The notes: generated from the sequence alone by a model not told the origin. Numbered from the stretch's first letter, positions 41,755 through 51,896 are shown. The stretch: DNA of 64,000 nt from Candidatus Scalindua japonica (GCF_002443295.1 NZ_BAOS01000027.1:1-64000); one strand, 5' to 3'. Program-made: numbers and translations.

Positions 41755-42333
41755 ATGACGATATTCGTAAAAATTATAGAACAACTGGTATCATTCAGGG
41801 CTAAAGTCGTTTTTATAATAATGGCGATGGTATTATCTTTTTCCATATCCGCTTATGCCCAGGAAGTCCTGTGGGAGAAATTGAACAATAAGGCAGATAC
41901 ACTTATTAACCAGAAACGATACCCGGATGCATTAAGTGTGTCAGAAGAAGCATTAAAAGTTGCGGAAGATACATTTGGTCCTGATAACCCAAAAGTCGCG
42001 ATATCTTTGAACAAGATTGCCGAACTTTACGTCATCAAAGGTTCTTATGCTGAAATTGAACCCCTTTATAAACGAGCATTAGAGATAAATGAAAAATCCC
42101 TCGGGCCAGATCACCCTGATGTTGCGATATCTTTGAACAATCTGGCGGAGCTTTACTATAATCAGGGTAGATATATAGAAGCAGAACCTCTTTATGAGCA
42201 TGCCTTGAAAATATTAAAAAAGACCCTTGGTCCAGACCATCCGGAAGTTGTAATTACTTTAGAAAGCATGAGGGCTCTTTATAAAAAAATGAGTAAGGAT
42301 AAAAAAAAGAAGAAATGTTTTGAAAATGTGTAG
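41755..42333 (+). CDS. TPR (kinesin-light-chain-type) repeat protein
   Basis: The 192-residue protein has a signal-like segment (about residues 14-35, ending AYA) and then three to four 42-residue tetratricopeptide repeats of the kinesin-light-chain type, with the LGPDHPDVAISLNNLAELY pattern. Such repeats make protein-binding superhelices. The C-terminus is very basic (KKMSKDKKKKK). It may be a periplasmic scaffold; no partner is evident apart from the MORN-repeat neighbour, and the two may share a function at the cell envelope. Confidence 0.8.
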   Translation: MTIFVKIIEQLVSFRAKVVFIIMAMVLSFSISAYAQEVLWEKLNNKADTLINQKRYPDALSVSEEALKVAEDTFGPDNPKVAISLNKIAELYVIKGSYAEIEPLYKRALEINEKSLGPDHPDVAISLNNLAELYYNQGRYIEAEPLYEHALKILKKTLGPDHPEVVITLESMRALYKKMSKDKKKKKCFENV

Positions 42334-42470
42334 CACCGGTTTCCCCGCCTGAATGACAAGTCGGGCAGGCCTGACGGGCTTCGTTATGGATGCTCCGTTT
42401 GAAAACAGGCGTGATAATACATTTGTTCTTGACGCTCCAATTTGATAATTTGACTGGATAAGCCTTTAAG

Positions 42471-42507
42471 AAAAAAGCACAGGAACACTGGTTTCCTGTG
42501 CTTTTTT
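42471..42507. terminator. Bidirectional terminator between the TPR gene and ahcY
   Basis: AAAAAAGCACAGGAA (42471-42485) and TTCCTGTGCTTTTTT (42493-42507) are exact complements around a 7-base loop, with T tracts on both strands, as expected between convergent genes. Confidence 0.9.
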
Positions 42508-42533
42508 CATAGAGTATCTTAATAAAAGGACCA

Positions 42534-43907
42534 TTAGTATCGATAAGTTTCAGGCTTAAATGGACCTTCAATTGGAGTACTGATATACTCAGATTGTTCC
42601 TGTGTCATGCGTGTAATCACTCCTGAAAAACCTTTCACCATCTCTGCAGCAACCTCTTCATCCAGCTTCTTGGGAAGGACCTTTACATAAACAGGTTCTC
42701 TTTCAGACTCAGGTTTGTCTGCCCATGCTTCCTTGTAGAGAAACATCTGCGCAAGTACCTGATTAGTGAATGATCCATCCATAATGCGTGACGGATGGCC
42801 GGTCGCGTTACCAAGGTTTACAAGACGTCCTTCAGAGAGAAGAAGAATATAGTCTTCAGCGTCATCAGACCTATAGACTTTATGGACTTGTGGTTTCACC
42901 TCTTCCCATCTCCAGTTGTCGCGCATGAATTGAGTGTCTATCTCATGATCAAAGTGGCCGATATTACAAACGATAGCTCCTCGTTTCACTGTAGCCAGCA
43001 TATTACGGTCGCATACATTTACATTACCGGTTGTTGTTACGATCAGATCAGTTTTTTCCAACAACTGTTTGTCGATACAATCAGGAGAGCCGGTGTTGTT
43101 TCCATCAACATAAGGAGAAACAACTTCGAATCCGTCCATGCATGCCTGCATGCCACAGATAGGATCAATCTCAGAGATTTTTACGATCATTCCTTCTTGA
43201 TTCAGACTCTGGGCAGAGCCCTTACCGACATCACCGTAACCTACAACGAGGGCTTTTTTGCCGGAAAGAAGAGCGTCTGTTCCGCGCTTAATAGCATCAT
43301 TCAAGCTGTGGCGGCATCCGTACTTATTATCATTTTTGGATTTTGTTACAGAGTCGTTGACGTTGATGGCCGGTACCTTTAACTCTCCTTTTGCCATCAT
43401 GTCGAAAAGTCTGTGAACACCGGTTGTAGTCTCTTCTGTAATGCCGTGGATCTTGTCAAGCATCTCCGGGTATTTCTCGTGGACCATGGCTGTGAGATCT
43501 CCGCCGTCATCAAGTAATACATTGGCATCCCACGGTTTTCCGTCCTTGATAATAGTCTGTTCGATGCACCATGAACCTTCCTCTTCTGTCTGGCCCTTCC
43601 AGGCATAAACAGCAACACCTGCAGCAGCCATAGCTGCGGCGGCGTGGTCTTGAGTGGAAAAAATGTTACATGAAGACCAGCGTACTTCCGCTCCAAGGGC
43701 AACAAGTGTTTCGATCAAAACAGCAGTCTGTATTGTCATATGGATACAGCCGATAATTTTAGCGCCCTTCAGGGGTTGCTCATTCTCATATTTTTTCCTA
43801 AGGCTCATTAAGCCGGGCATTTCACCTTCGGCAAGAGTGGTTTCACGACGTCCCCAATCCGCCAGGTTTATGTCGGCAACCTTATAATCTAACGTAAGGG
43901 TGGTCAT
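42534..43907 (-). CDS. ahcY: S-adenosylhomocysteine hydrolase AhcY
   Basis: AhcY splits S-adenosylhomocysteine into adenosine and homocysteine, with bound NAD. The 457-residue protein has the N-terminal substrate block [15 protein letters not shown], the catalytic region [20 protein letters not shown] and the NAD-binding Rossmann motif [13 protein letters not shown], then [10 protein letters not shown] and a C-terminal ...KPETYRY end that completes the NAD site. AAGGA precedes the ATG. It contains the insertion found in longer bacterial forms. Housekeeping function in the methyl cycle is clear. Confidence 0.98.
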   Translation of the reverse strand: MTTLTLDYKVADINLADWGRRETTLAEGEMPGLMSLRKKYENEQPLKGAKIIGCIHMTIQTAVLIETLVALGAEVRWSSCNIFSTQDHAAAAMAAAGVAVYAWKGQTEEEGSWCIEQTIIKDGKPWDANVLLDDGGDLTAMVHEKYPEMLDKIHGITEETTTGVHRLFDMMAKGELKVPAINVNDSVTKSKNDNKYGCRHSLNDAIKRGTDALLSGKKALVVGYGDVGKGSAQSLNQEGMIVKISEIDPICGMQACMDGFEVVSPYVDGNNTGSPDCIDKQLLEKTDLIVTTTGNVNVCDRNMLATVKRGAIVCNIGHFDHEIDTQFMRDNWRWEEVKPQVHKVYRSDDAEDYILLLSEGRLVNLGNATGHPSRIMDGSFTNQVLAQMFLYKEAWADKPESEREPVYVKVLPKKLDEEVAAEMVKGFSGVITRMTQEQSEYISTPIEGPFKPETYRY

Positions 43908-44218
43908 AGCATATTCCTTTTTGAAAAGTTACAAATAAAAAAAGTGATTAATAAAGAGTGGATGTCAAGCAGACTAGACATACTAAGAATTATTTATTTT
44001 TAAGTAAACTTTGCATTATATAGTAAAAGGCTGTAAGTTTTCAACTATTTTTTTCAGGTTTTCTTCACGTTGCCAGATTAAGCTATATTGTTGTTACAAA
44101 AGTGTCCACTTTATGTACAATAACTACCCACTATATTCTCTTAACAACAAGAGCGCAAATGTTAAATGCCACACAATTCTTTTATAATACGTTGTAAAAA
44201 TGACAATTAATATGCTTT

Positions 44219-44234
44219 TGGTACAAATATTGCT
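44219..44234 (+). promoter_or_regulatory. Possible sigma-54 promoter upstream of the gene at 44417
   Basis: TGGTAC, five bases, TTGCT, with GG at 44220-44221 and GC at 44232-44233 exactly 10 bases apart. It has one mismatch to TGGCAC. The gene starts about 183 bases downstream. Confidence 0.35.
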
Positions 44235-44315
44235 TTTTAATATTGCAAATCATAAACTATTTTCGTGTAACTTATCGGTATAAGTAGATATAATCTGTTA
44301 CATAAACAAAGCCGC

Positions 44316-44335
44316 CCTCTCTTTCTAAAGAGAGG
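44316..44335 (+). other. Tight hairpin in the leader of the gene at 44417
   Basis: CCTCTCTTT (44316-44324) and AAAGAGAGG (44327-44335) are fully complementary. It lies 81 bases before the gene, downstream of the possible promoter. The rest of 43908-44416 shows no gene and no SAH riboswitch consensus. Confidence 0.4.
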
Positions 44336-44416
44336 TATGTCTTTTAACTCTTTGTACTAATAAGATAAGGTTCGATTTTCTAAATGTAAACTTTTCAAAT
44401 TACCAGGGAGAAAACT

Positions 44417-45223
44417 ATGGAGAAAGACGAAGCTGTTAAGGAACTTCAAAAAGAGAGCTTACAAGGATTATCCGACAAAGACCTCCTTTTCCTTATCGAA
44501 AGCTATGTGACCAAAAGGAATGATTACGATAAAATTGCAAGTTTGATAAACGGGGATGAAGATGTAATAGCTAAAATGATCGACAGTGACAGGGTGTTCA
44601 ACAAAGTGATGAGCTGTACGGAACGTATCCTGGCTATTTCTCCCTACTTCCTGTTTTCTTTACTTATAAGAAGGGCGTTTAAAGAGAAAAGAGAAGACAC
44701 AAAATTTATTGAAAAGACAATAGACGCATTAAACAAAACCGAACCTATCATCCCATGGAATGAGAACAGGCTTATGTGCCTGCTTGAAGACAATTACGTT
44801 TCAAACTATATTGCAAACATGTTGGCACAATTTATCGAAAGTTCAAAATTATTCAGTATGGGTGATGATGAAAAAAAGTCTCATCAATATATCGTAGATA
44901 TGATCGCGGATTCTCTAAATTCAGATAACCTTGAAAAGTTTTATATCTACTGTCATATAGGAAATTATACTCTTTTCCTCACAGGGATGATTCCGGAATA
45001 TATCAAGTACCGATATGAATACAAGCGGAGACCTCTTGATGAACATTATTATGTGGGTTTTGGGAAAACGTATTATGGCCTTGCATCGGAACACACCAAC
45101 GCAAGAAGAATCAGGTTGACAGGCACACTATCACAATTATCAGAAGGGTTTGAGGCTGTTTCTCAGGTTCTCAGTTTTATGAACAAAGAATATCTTTGTT
45201 CTACAAAACCAGGACTTGCATAG
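44417..45223 (+). CDS. Protein of unknown function, 268 residues
   Basis: I do not recognise the family. The protein is soluble and mainly helical, with an acidic and Lys-rich N-terminus (KELQKESLQGLSDKDLLFLIES) and a basic, Tyr-rich segment near residues 190-225 (PEYIKYRYEYKRRPLDEHYYVGFGKTYYG). CAGGGAG precedes the ATG. It is followed by a GC-rich hairpin cluster and then another unknown gene (45398) on the same strand, so the two may be co-transcribed. Confidence 0.75.
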   Translation: MEKDEAVKELQKESLQGLSDKDLLFLIESYVTKRNDYDKIASLINGDEDVIAKMIDSDRVFNKVMSCTERILAISPYFLFSLLIRRAFKEKREDTKFIEKTIDALNKTEPIIPWNENRLMCLLEDNYVSNYIANMLAQFIESSKLFSMGDDEKKSHQYIVDMIADSLNSDNLEKFYIYCHIGNYTLFLTGMIPEYIKYRYEYKRRPLDEHYYVGFGKTYYGLASEHTNARRIRLTGTLSQLSEGFEAVSQVLSFMNKEYLCSTKPGLA

Positions 45224-45345
45224 CGCGGTATATCCGCCAGCCTATCAGGCGGGAAGCGAACTACCCGCCAAAAGACCTGTCGGACAGGCCGTTCGCCAGC
45301 TCAACGACGTTCTGGCGGAGAGAACGGGAAGTGCCTAAAGTAGAA
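45224..45345. repeat. GC-rich cluster of small hairpins
   Basis: Several inverted repeats lie side by side: CCGCCAGCCT/AGGCGGG (about 45231-45253), CCTGTC/GACAGG (about 45280-45292) and CGCCAG/CTGGCG (about 45293-45318). The segment is much richer in G and C than its surroundings. A related segment (GTCGGGCAGGCCTGACGGGC) lies at about 42359-42378. It is probably a dispersed REP-like element. Confidence 0.5.
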
Positions 45346-45397
45346 AAGATTCCTGATAAAAGAAGATTTTATGGCTTAACAGTTTAATAAGATTAAA

Positions 45398-46081
45398 ATG
45401 AAAACTACACATCCATTAATTAAGGAATTACAAAGAAAGATAGAGAAGACCTACGCACTGGATACGGGTATTACCAATATTGAACAATATATTATTGGTG
45501 ATAGAGGTTATAAAGAGTTCTATGCAAAGGAGAAAATAAGGACGGTTGTTAATAGTCATTCAGGTGCAAAAGTTTTGATAAGGAACGACGGAGTTACGCT
45601 TAAAGTCAGCATTTATTACCCGGACGCGTTAATCAGAGAGTTGGAAAATAATGACCCGAGGCTTGGCATACACGATGAAAATGTCGATTTGTGTGCAAGC
45701 TTTATTGAAGAGCTGGACCACTTCCTGTTTATAGCCCGGAATTACAGATTGAATCGCCCTTTCAGCCTTCTGGAACTGGAGTTACAAGCAAATGTAACGA
45801 AATACCTGGTACTAAAATACTTTGTAGCACTGCAGAACAGATCATTGAAGCTGAGTAAATTTGACAAAGAGTATATAAGGTATCATCTCTTTTACAAACG
45901 TAAATTCGATATTGAAAACAGATCAGAAAGGCAAAGATATGAGGATGCCGGAAAATTCGGTATGCAGTACACAAAATACATAGATCTTCTCCCACAAGAA
46001 GATCGTCTGCGTGACCTGAGACAATTCAGCAGGATGACCTGCCCGTCAAAGATTAGACATATCCAATCAACAAGAAATTAG
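45398..46081 (+). CDS. Protein of unknown function, 227 residues
   Basis: I do not recognise the family. It is a soluble, charged protein with an acidic central part (ELENNDPRLGIHDENVDLCASFIEEL in pieces) and an unusually basic, Arg-rich C-terminus with YIRYHLFYKRKFD and RLRDLRQFSRMTCPSKIRH. No membrane span or metal-binding motif is seen. It ends shortly before the convergent efflux operon, with no clear terminator in the 49-base gap. Confidence 0.72.
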   Translation: MKTTHPLIKELQRKIEKTYALDTGITNIEQYIIGDRGYKEFYAKEKIRTVVNSHSGAKVLIRNDGVTLKVSIYYPDALIRELENNDPRLGIHDENVDLCASFIEELDHFLFIARNYRLNRPFSLLELELQANVTKYLVLKYFVALQNRSLKLSKFDKEYIRYHLFYKRKFDIENRSERQRYEDAGKFGMQYTKYIDLLPQEDRLRDLRQFSRMTCPSKIRHIQSTRN

Positions 46082-46130
46082 CCATATTTACTTCTCCTTG
46101 AAATATGTTGTCAGATGTTCTCTTTTTAAG

Positions 46131-49100
46131 CTATACTCCCTTTTTCTCAAACCAACCGTAAAGCGTTGGAAGTACAATCAGGGTAAGAAACGTTGATGAT
46201 ATCAAACCTCCAACTACAACAGTTGCCAACGGTTTTTGAATCTCCGAGCCGGTCCCATGGCTGAGCAGTATCGGGATTAACCCTAATGCCGTGGTTAATG
46301 CAGTCATGAGTACCGGGCGAAGCCTGTTTTCAGCACCTTTCAGGATTGCTTCATGCAGACCAAGTCCCTCCTGCCTGAGTTGGTTAAGGTACTGTATCAT
46401 TATTATTCCATTCTCCACTGCTATTCCAAATAGTGCAATAAAGCCTACTGAAGCGGGGACACTGAGATTCTCTCCCGCTATCCACATGGCCGGGAATCCT
46501 CCTATTATGGCAAATGGTATGTTCATGATTATTAATGTAGAATTTCTCAGAGAATTAAAACTGCTGAACAGCAGAAGGAAAATAATAAGTATTGTTAAAG
46601 GTACTATTATCGCAAGTCTCTTATTGGCACGTTGTTGAAGTTCGAATTGCCCTCCCCAGACAATATAATAGCCAGAAGGTAAATCTACGTTTCTTTCAAT
46701 CTTTTCCTTTGCCTCAGAAACAAACCCTCCAATGTCTCTACCCAAAAGATTACACTCAACCGCAACCCTTCGCTGGCTATGTTCTCTGCTTATCTGGGCA
46801 GGACCTTCCTCTATCGTAATGCTGGCCAGTTGGCCCAGGGGGACACGCTCGCCGGCAGGCGCATTGATAAGAATGTTCTTTACACTGTTAATATTATTCC
46901 TGCTTTCATGAGGATACCTGACTATTAAATCGAAGCGTTTTTGCCCTTCTAATACCTGAGTGGCAACTTTTCCGCCTATTGCGGTTTCAATAACATACTG
47001 AACGTCATAGATGTTAATTCCATATCGGGAGATTGATTCCCGGTCAATCTCTATTTGCAGTACGGGCAGACCCGCCACCTGTTCCACCTTAGGTTCTACA
47101 ACACCATCCATCACGGAGATAACCCCCTTAATCTCTTCTGCCTTTTCCTTCAAGATTGACATATCTTCACCAAAGACCTTTATTGCGATGTCCGACCTTA
47201 CACCTGAAATAAGTTCACTTACTCTTAACTCGATTGGCTGTGAAAATCCGTACGCAATACCGGGGATCAGATTCAATTCTTCATTCATTTTTTCTATTAA
47301 TTCATCCTTGTTTTTTACGTTCCACTCTCTTCTCGGCTTCAATATTACATAAATATCGCTTATTTCCTGTCCCATCGGGTCAGTTGCAATTTCAGCCCTG
47401 CCTGTCTTGGATACAACTGTTTCAACCTCCGGAAACTTCATGATGGTTTTTTCTATTGCCTCACATGTTCCTATTGAATTTGTTAAAGATATACTTGGTA
47501 GCCTGATGGCCTGAACAGCTATCGCTCCTTCATCTAATTGAGGCATAAACTCAGAGCCCAATCTGGACATAATTCCAAAACTTATGGCGAGAAGAGCAAC
47601 TGCTGTAATTACGGTAATTCGATTATGGTGTAGTGCTTTTTTGAGTAATGAGAGATACGGTTTTTTCACCAGACGGAGGATAACGTTTTCATTTTCCTGC
47701 GTCTTAACTTTTAACATTAAACTGCATAAAGCTGGTGCAAGTGTCAGGGACAAAATCAGAGAACCCAGCATCGCAAAACTTATGGTGAAGGCAAGCGGCT
47801 TAAACATCTTGCCTTCTATGCCCTGGAGTGTAAAAAGGGGAAGAAATACAACAATTATGATCAAAATGGCAAAGACAATAGGTCGAGCAACCTCTTTGGC
47901 GGATATCAAGGTAATTTTTACAATACTTTTGTCTCTATTGCTGTCTTCATATAAATGCCGGTAAATATTTTCCACCATTACGATAGAGCTATCCGCCATC
48001 ATACCAATACCAATGGCCAGACCTCCAAGCGACATCAAATTAGCCGACATTCCCTGTACCTTCATTAAGACAAACGCTATTAAGGCCGCGAGCGGTATGT
48101 TAATGGCCACAATAAAAGCGCTTCTCAGATTTCCAAGAAATCCAAACAGGACTATAAACACCAGGCCACCTCCGATTATTAGAGCATTTGTTACAGTCTT
48201 TATACATTTATTTATGAGTTCCGATCTGTCGTAAAAAGGTTTTATCGTTACGCCTTTCGGTAATGACCGTTTTATTTCTTCAATCTTTTTTTTTACACGA
48301 TTTACAACCTCTCTGGAATTTGCTCCTATAAGCGACATGACGATGCCGGTAACAACCTCCCCTTTCCCGTCCTTTGTTACAGCGCCATATCTCACTTCAG
48401 GGCCAATCAAGACTTTTGCAACATCTTTGATATGGACCGGTGTTCCATCACGTGCTTTGAGTATAATATTTTCCACATCTTTTGTTGAAGAGATAAGACC
48501 TATTCCTCGGACTATGTATTGTTCCGAAGCATGCTCTATATAAGCACCTCCTACATTCGCATTATTTTCTTCCAATGATGTAAAGATATCCTTTAACGAT
48601 AAATCGTGGGCAACAAGCCTGTCCGGATCAACTATTACTTGATACTGTTTTGTAAAGCCGCCAAAGCTATTTACTTCAGTTACACCTGGAATGGTCAGTA
48701 ACTGATACCTGACAATCCAGTCTTGAATAGTCCTGAGTTCCAGTAGAGTATGGCCATCTCCTTCAACTGTGTATTGGTATATTTCACCCAGCCCTGAACT
48801 GATAGGGCCCATAACAGGAGTACCGATGCCTTTTGGTATCTGCGCTTTTGCCACCTGTAAACGTTCCATTACCAGTCTACGTGCAAAGTAAATATCCACC
48901 TGGTCTTTAAATACTACAGTGACTTGAGACAATGCGGTTTTGGACAGTGACCTTATCTTATCGATATCAGGCAAACCCATCATGGAGGCTTCAATGGGAA
49001 ATGTAATCAATTTTTCCACCTCAACAGCACCCATGCCGGGAGCATCCGTATTAATCTGTACCTGAATGTTCGTAACATCCGGCACCGCGTCGACAGGAAG

Positions 49101-49199
49101 GTGCATTGTCATATAAACACCTGTTCCAATTAATAGAATAGTAAGTGTTATTACCAGAAACCGGAACTTCACAGAAAAATCAACAATTCTTTCAATCAA
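46131..49199 (-). CDS. Heavy-metal efflux RND permease (CzcA/CusA family)
   Basis: The 1022-residue inner-membrane pump drives metal ions from the periplasm to the outside by proton antiport. It has the RND layout: one N-terminal span (about residues 13-33), a large periplasmic loop, a bundle of spans with the proton-relay region GIGMMADSSIVMVEN (about 400-414), a second large loop and a C-terminal bundle. The early AVPDVTNIQVQINTDAPGM block is typical of heavy-metal RND proteins. TM4 reads neither as classical CzcA (DFGIIVDG) nor as CusA, so the metal is not assigned. The gene overlaps the adaptor gene by 4 bases. Confidence 0.92.
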   Translation of the reverse strand: MIERIVDFSVKFRFLVITLTILLIGTGVYMTMHLPVDAVPDVTNIQVQINTDAPGMGAVEVEKLITFPIEASMMGLPDIDKIRSLSKTALSQVTVVFKDQVDIYFARRLVMERLQVAKAQIPKGIGTPVMGPISSGLGEIYQYTVEGDGHTLLELRTIQDWIVRYQLLTIPGVTEVNSFGGFTKQYQVIVDPDRLVAHDLSLKDIFTSLEENNANVGGAYIEHASEQYIVRGIGLISSTKDVENIILKARDGTPVHIKDVAKVLIGPEVRYGAVTKDGKGEVVTGIVMSLIGANSREVVNRVKKKIEEIKRSLPKGVTIKPFYDRSELINKCIKTVTNALIIGGGLVFIVLFGFLGNLRSAFIVAINIPLAALIAFVLMKVQGMSANLMSLGGLAIGIGMMADSSIVMVENIYRHLYEDSNRDKSIVKITLISAKEVARPIVFAILIIIVVFLPLFTLQGIEGKMFKPLAFTISFAMLGSLILSLTLAPALCSLMLKVKTQENENVILRLVKKPYLSLLKKALHHNRITVITAVALLAISFGIMSRLGSEFMPQLDEGAIAVQAIRLPSISLTNSIGTCEAIEKTIMKFPEVETVVSKTGRAEIATDPMGQEISDIYVILKPRREWNVKNKDELIEKMNEELNLIPGIAYGFSQPIELRVSELISGVRSDIAIKVFGEDMSILKEKAEEIKGVISVMDGVVEPKVEQVAGLPVLQIEIDRESISRYGINIYDVQYVIETAIGGKVATQVLEGQKRFDLIVRYPHESRNNINSVKNILINAPAGERVPLGQLASITIEEGPAQISREHSQRRVAVECNLLGRDIGGFVSEAKEKIERNVDLPSGYYIVWGGQFELQQRANKRLAIIVPLTILIIFLLLFSSFNSLRNSTLIIMNIPFAIIGGFPAMWIAGENLSVPASVGFIALFGIAVENGIIMIQYLNQLRQEGLGLHEAILKGAENRLRPVLMTALTTALGLIPILLSHGTGSEIQKPLATVVVGGLISSTFLTLIVLPTLYGWFEKKGV

Positions 49200-50398
49200 T
49201 GCGCGTGTCCTTCCCCGAGGGTATCCTGCAGTAGTTCTGACTTCAGATAAAATGAGCCTTCGGTAACCACTTTTTCTCCTTCTTTTAACCCGTGTAATAC
49301 CTCAATGTCCGATCCGAATTCTTTTCCCGTTTTTACGGTATAACTTTCAAACACACCATATCTTTTTTCAACAAAAACAACATTCTTGCCTTCCAGCCTC
49401 TGTAATGCGGATAGTGGAACTGTTAATATCTTCTCCGGTTTACCCGTTACAATCTTTGCTGTAGCAAACATACCGGGTTTGAGCATCCTTTTACTATTAT
49501 CTATTTCAACCCTTACCTTAACGGTCCTCGTCGCTTCTTCCACCACATGGTTTATAAAAGAAATTTTTCCCATAAATTTATCATCAGGGAAGGCAGGAAC
49601 ATATACTTCAACTTTCTGGTCTAATTCTATTGTTGAGAGATCTTTCTCATATATATCCAGGATAATCCAGAGAACATCCAGATTTGCAATGGTAAAAAGT
49701 GTTTTTTCCGGTCCTGTCATTTGGCCCAGTGTAATATGTTTCTCAATTACGGTTCCGTTATAAGGAGACAAAAGCGGAAAATGCTCGAAGGAGTGTAATT
49801 GAGAAGTAGTCTTGTGGATGTCATCTTCGGAGAGGCCCAGGAGGTGTAGCTTGTTTTCTGCTGCCTCAAATTCCGCCTTTGCCAGGAAGTACTCTCCTTT
49901 AGCATTAAACATCTCTTTTTCAGATGATATTTTTTTTTCCCATAACCCTTTTTCCCTCTCGTAATCTGCCATTGTAATATCCATCTTTGTCTTTGCCCTG
50001 AGATAAACCGACCTTGCCTCACCAAGTTCAATGCTATCGAAGAGTGCCAGTTTCTGCCCCTCTACAACCTCATCCCCGAAATCCGCAAAGATTTCATCAA
50101 CTTTCCCTTTTACTCTCGGGCTGATATGAAATAGTTTGTTAGCATTAAACTGAATCTCTGCGGTAGCATTTACACGTTGATAAACAACCTTCTTTTTGAC
50201 CACCTGTGTCTTAAGTCCTATGAGATTAATGCGCTCTTTATCAATCTCAATGGATTCTTCATGATCACCATGATCACCATGTTTGCCGTGTCCCACATGT
50301 TCCTCAGTGTCTGTTAAAGCCGTTCCTGGTTTTTTGCATGAGACCTGAAAAAAAATCAGCAATATAACAATCAAAATTCTCAATAATCGCATGTTCAC
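49196..50398 (-). CDS. Metal efflux membrane-fusion adaptor (CzcB/CusB family)
   Basis: The 400-residue periplasmic adaptor links the RND pump to the outer-membrane channel. A lipoprotein signal (LLIFFQVSCKK, Cys near residue 21) is followed by a His-rich stretch (HVGHGKHGDHGDHEES, about residues 37-52) that should bind metal, then barrel-sandwich and hairpin domains (VKGKVDEIFADFGDEV, PYNGTVIEKHITLGQ) and a beta-barrel. The C-terminus ends in GHAH. Both His clusters suggest Zn, Co, Ni or Cu binding before transfer to the pump. It is the middle gene of the operon. Confidence 0.92.
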   Translation of the reverse strand: MNMRLLRILIVILLIFFQVSCKKPGTALTDTEEHVGHGKHGDHGDHEESIEIDKERINLIGLKTQVVKKKVVYQRVNATAEIQFNANKLFHISPRVKGKVDEIFADFGDEVVEGQKLALFDSIELGEARSVYLRAKTKMDITMADYEREKGLWEKKISSEKEMFNAKGEYFLAKAEFEAAENKLHLLGLSEDDIHKTTSQLHSFEHFPLLSPYNGTVIEKHITLGQMTGPEKTLFTIANLDVLWIILDIYEKDLSTIELDQKVEVYVPAFPDDKFMGKISFINHVVEEATRTVKVRVEIDNSKRMLKPGMFATAKIVTGKPEKILTVPLSALQRLEGKNVVFVEKRYGVFESYTVKTGKEFGSDIEVLHGLKEGEKVVTEGSFYLKSELLQDTLGEGHAH

Positions 50399-50519
50399 CT
50401 AAATCCTTCCTTAGCTAAAAAAAACCTGGAAATCCAAAGTTTACCACTCTTCGACTCTGCTCAGTATGATATCATTCAAAGCGCCTGCCTGGATGAATAC
50501 AGACGGGGAGGCAAATAAT

Positions 50520-51824
50520 TTAATCTAAAGCCTTCATCTGTACTCCGGAAGCAGCTTCAAGGTTTATGATAGCTTTATTGTAACTTAATAACGCTTGGAA
50601 AAATGTGGTTTGAGTCTCGATGAGATCACTTTGCACGGTAAGGAAACCGACAAAATTTATCTTACCCTCTTTGTATGAAATCTCATTAAGCTTAAGATTT
50701 TCATTTACCTGCGGCATAATATCTTCTGTGTAGATAGCAATGCCCTGTTTTGCTGCCATGAAAGTACGATACGCGGTCGCCACATCATTTTGTATCTCCA
50801 GCCGTTTGTTACTGATATTAATACTTGCCGTGCTCTTTGCAGTCCGTGCCTTTTTAAGTTCAGGCTGTTTTCTGTCCCAAACCGGTATGGAAATAGACAC
50901 AAATCCACCTACGATATCATCCGTCCTTTCTTCTCTACTAAAAAAACCTGACAGAGTCGGGTTTGGAACAATCTCTGCTTTGCGCAATGTTATCTCTTTT
51001 GATGCCCTCTCTTTCTCAATTTCAGCAACTTTCAGGTCAGGCCTTGTTTTATAAGCAGAGACCAGAATATCATCCATACTGATTTTCAATTCTTCATAAG
51101 AGAGTTTACCTTGAATATTCAACACTTCATCCCTGGGTTTGCCCAGAATAAGTTTCAAATCAAGAAGGCTGTTCTGATAGTTGTTATCTGCGATCAGATG
51201 TTGTTGTCTTGCTACTCCATATCTTATTTTCATCGAGTTGAGTTCCAGGGCTGATATTGCTCCCGCTTTGTAACGTTCTTCGGATGCGCTATGAATTCTT
51301 TCAAATATGTTTTCGGCATATTCGCGAAGTTTAACAATTTCCAGAAAAGTCAAAACCTCATAGAAATTAGCCTTGACCTTCGCAATAACATCTCTTTCCA
51401 TGTCAGAAATTTCAAACTTTACTCTTTCAATCAATTTATTGGATACGTTTATTCGTTTTCTTCTCTGGCCAAAAACCTGAAATTCCTGAGATAATCTAAC
51501 CATATAATCAGTAGTCCTTGCTCCATCTGGACCATCTCTCTCCCCAACCTTACTAATTACTTTAGGGTTTGAAGGTAAAAGGAAAGATGCCTTAATACGA
51601 TCTGCCTCCGCGATTCCCAACCTGTTTCTTGCGGCTACAAGCTGTAAATTATTTGCATACGCTATTTCAATACAATCTTTGAGGCTGACAGTTTGAACCT
51701 TTGCCTCTTTCCACCCGGTCGGATCAGATATTTCCGCCATAGAAGTGTTAGAAATCAAAAAGAATATAGATACTATTAATGTGACAACAGTCACATATTT
51801 AATGTGATGTACAGGATTGATCAT
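50520..51824 (-). CDS. TolC-family outer-membrane metal efflux protein (CzcC/CusC-like)
   Basis: The 434-residue protein forms the outer-membrane exit duct. It has a signal peptide (about residues 1-30, ending SMA) and two TolC repeat halves with the pattern of long amphipathic helices: LKDCIEIAYANNLQLVAARN and LKVAEIEKERASKEITLR in the first and second part, with PDLKV near 270. It precedes the adaptor gene by 121 bases in the same direction. Together the three genes make a full tripartite metal pump. Confidence 0.9.
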   Translation of the reverse strand: MINPVHHIKYVTVVTLIVSIFFLISNTSMAEISDPTGWKEAKVQTVSLKDCIEIAYANNLQLVAARNRLGIAEADRIKASFLLPSNPKVISKVGERDGPDGARTTDYMVRLSQEFQVFGQRRKRINVSNKLIERVKFEISDMERDVIAKVKANFYEVLTFLEIVKLREYAENIFERIHSASEERYKAGAISALELNSMKIRYGVARQQHLIADNNYQNSLLDLKLILGKPRDEVLNIQGKLSYEELKISMDDILVSAYKTRPDLKVAEIEKERASKEITLRKAEIVPNPTLSGFFSREERTDDIVGGFVSISIPVWDRKQPELKKARTAKSTASINISNKRLEIQNDVATAYRTFMAAKQGIAIYTEDIMPQVNENLKLNEISYKEGKINFVGFLTVQSDLIETQTTFFQALLSYNKAIINLEAASGVQMKALD

Positions 51825-51878
51825 TTATTACCTCTTAGTAAATTTTTTACAAATCCGGTGTATATCGGCAGCTGCAGG

Positions 51879-51896
51879 GGCACGTTGCAACGTGCC
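51879..51896. repeat. Perfect 18-bp palindrome upstream of the efflux operon
   Basis: GGCACGTTGCAACGTGCC is fully self-complementary. It lies between the TolC-family gene and the Cys/His-rich gene and could be an operator or part of a dispersed repeat. Confidence 0.45.

Noticed and set aside
42795-43382. A 195-codon plus-strand frame inside ahcY
   Set aside because: It is a reverse-strand shadow of the conserved S-adenosylhomocysteine hydrolase.
43908-44060. An S-adenosylhomocysteine riboswitch upstream of ahcY
   Set aside because: The conserved GC-rich aptamer sequence is absent from this AT-rich leader.
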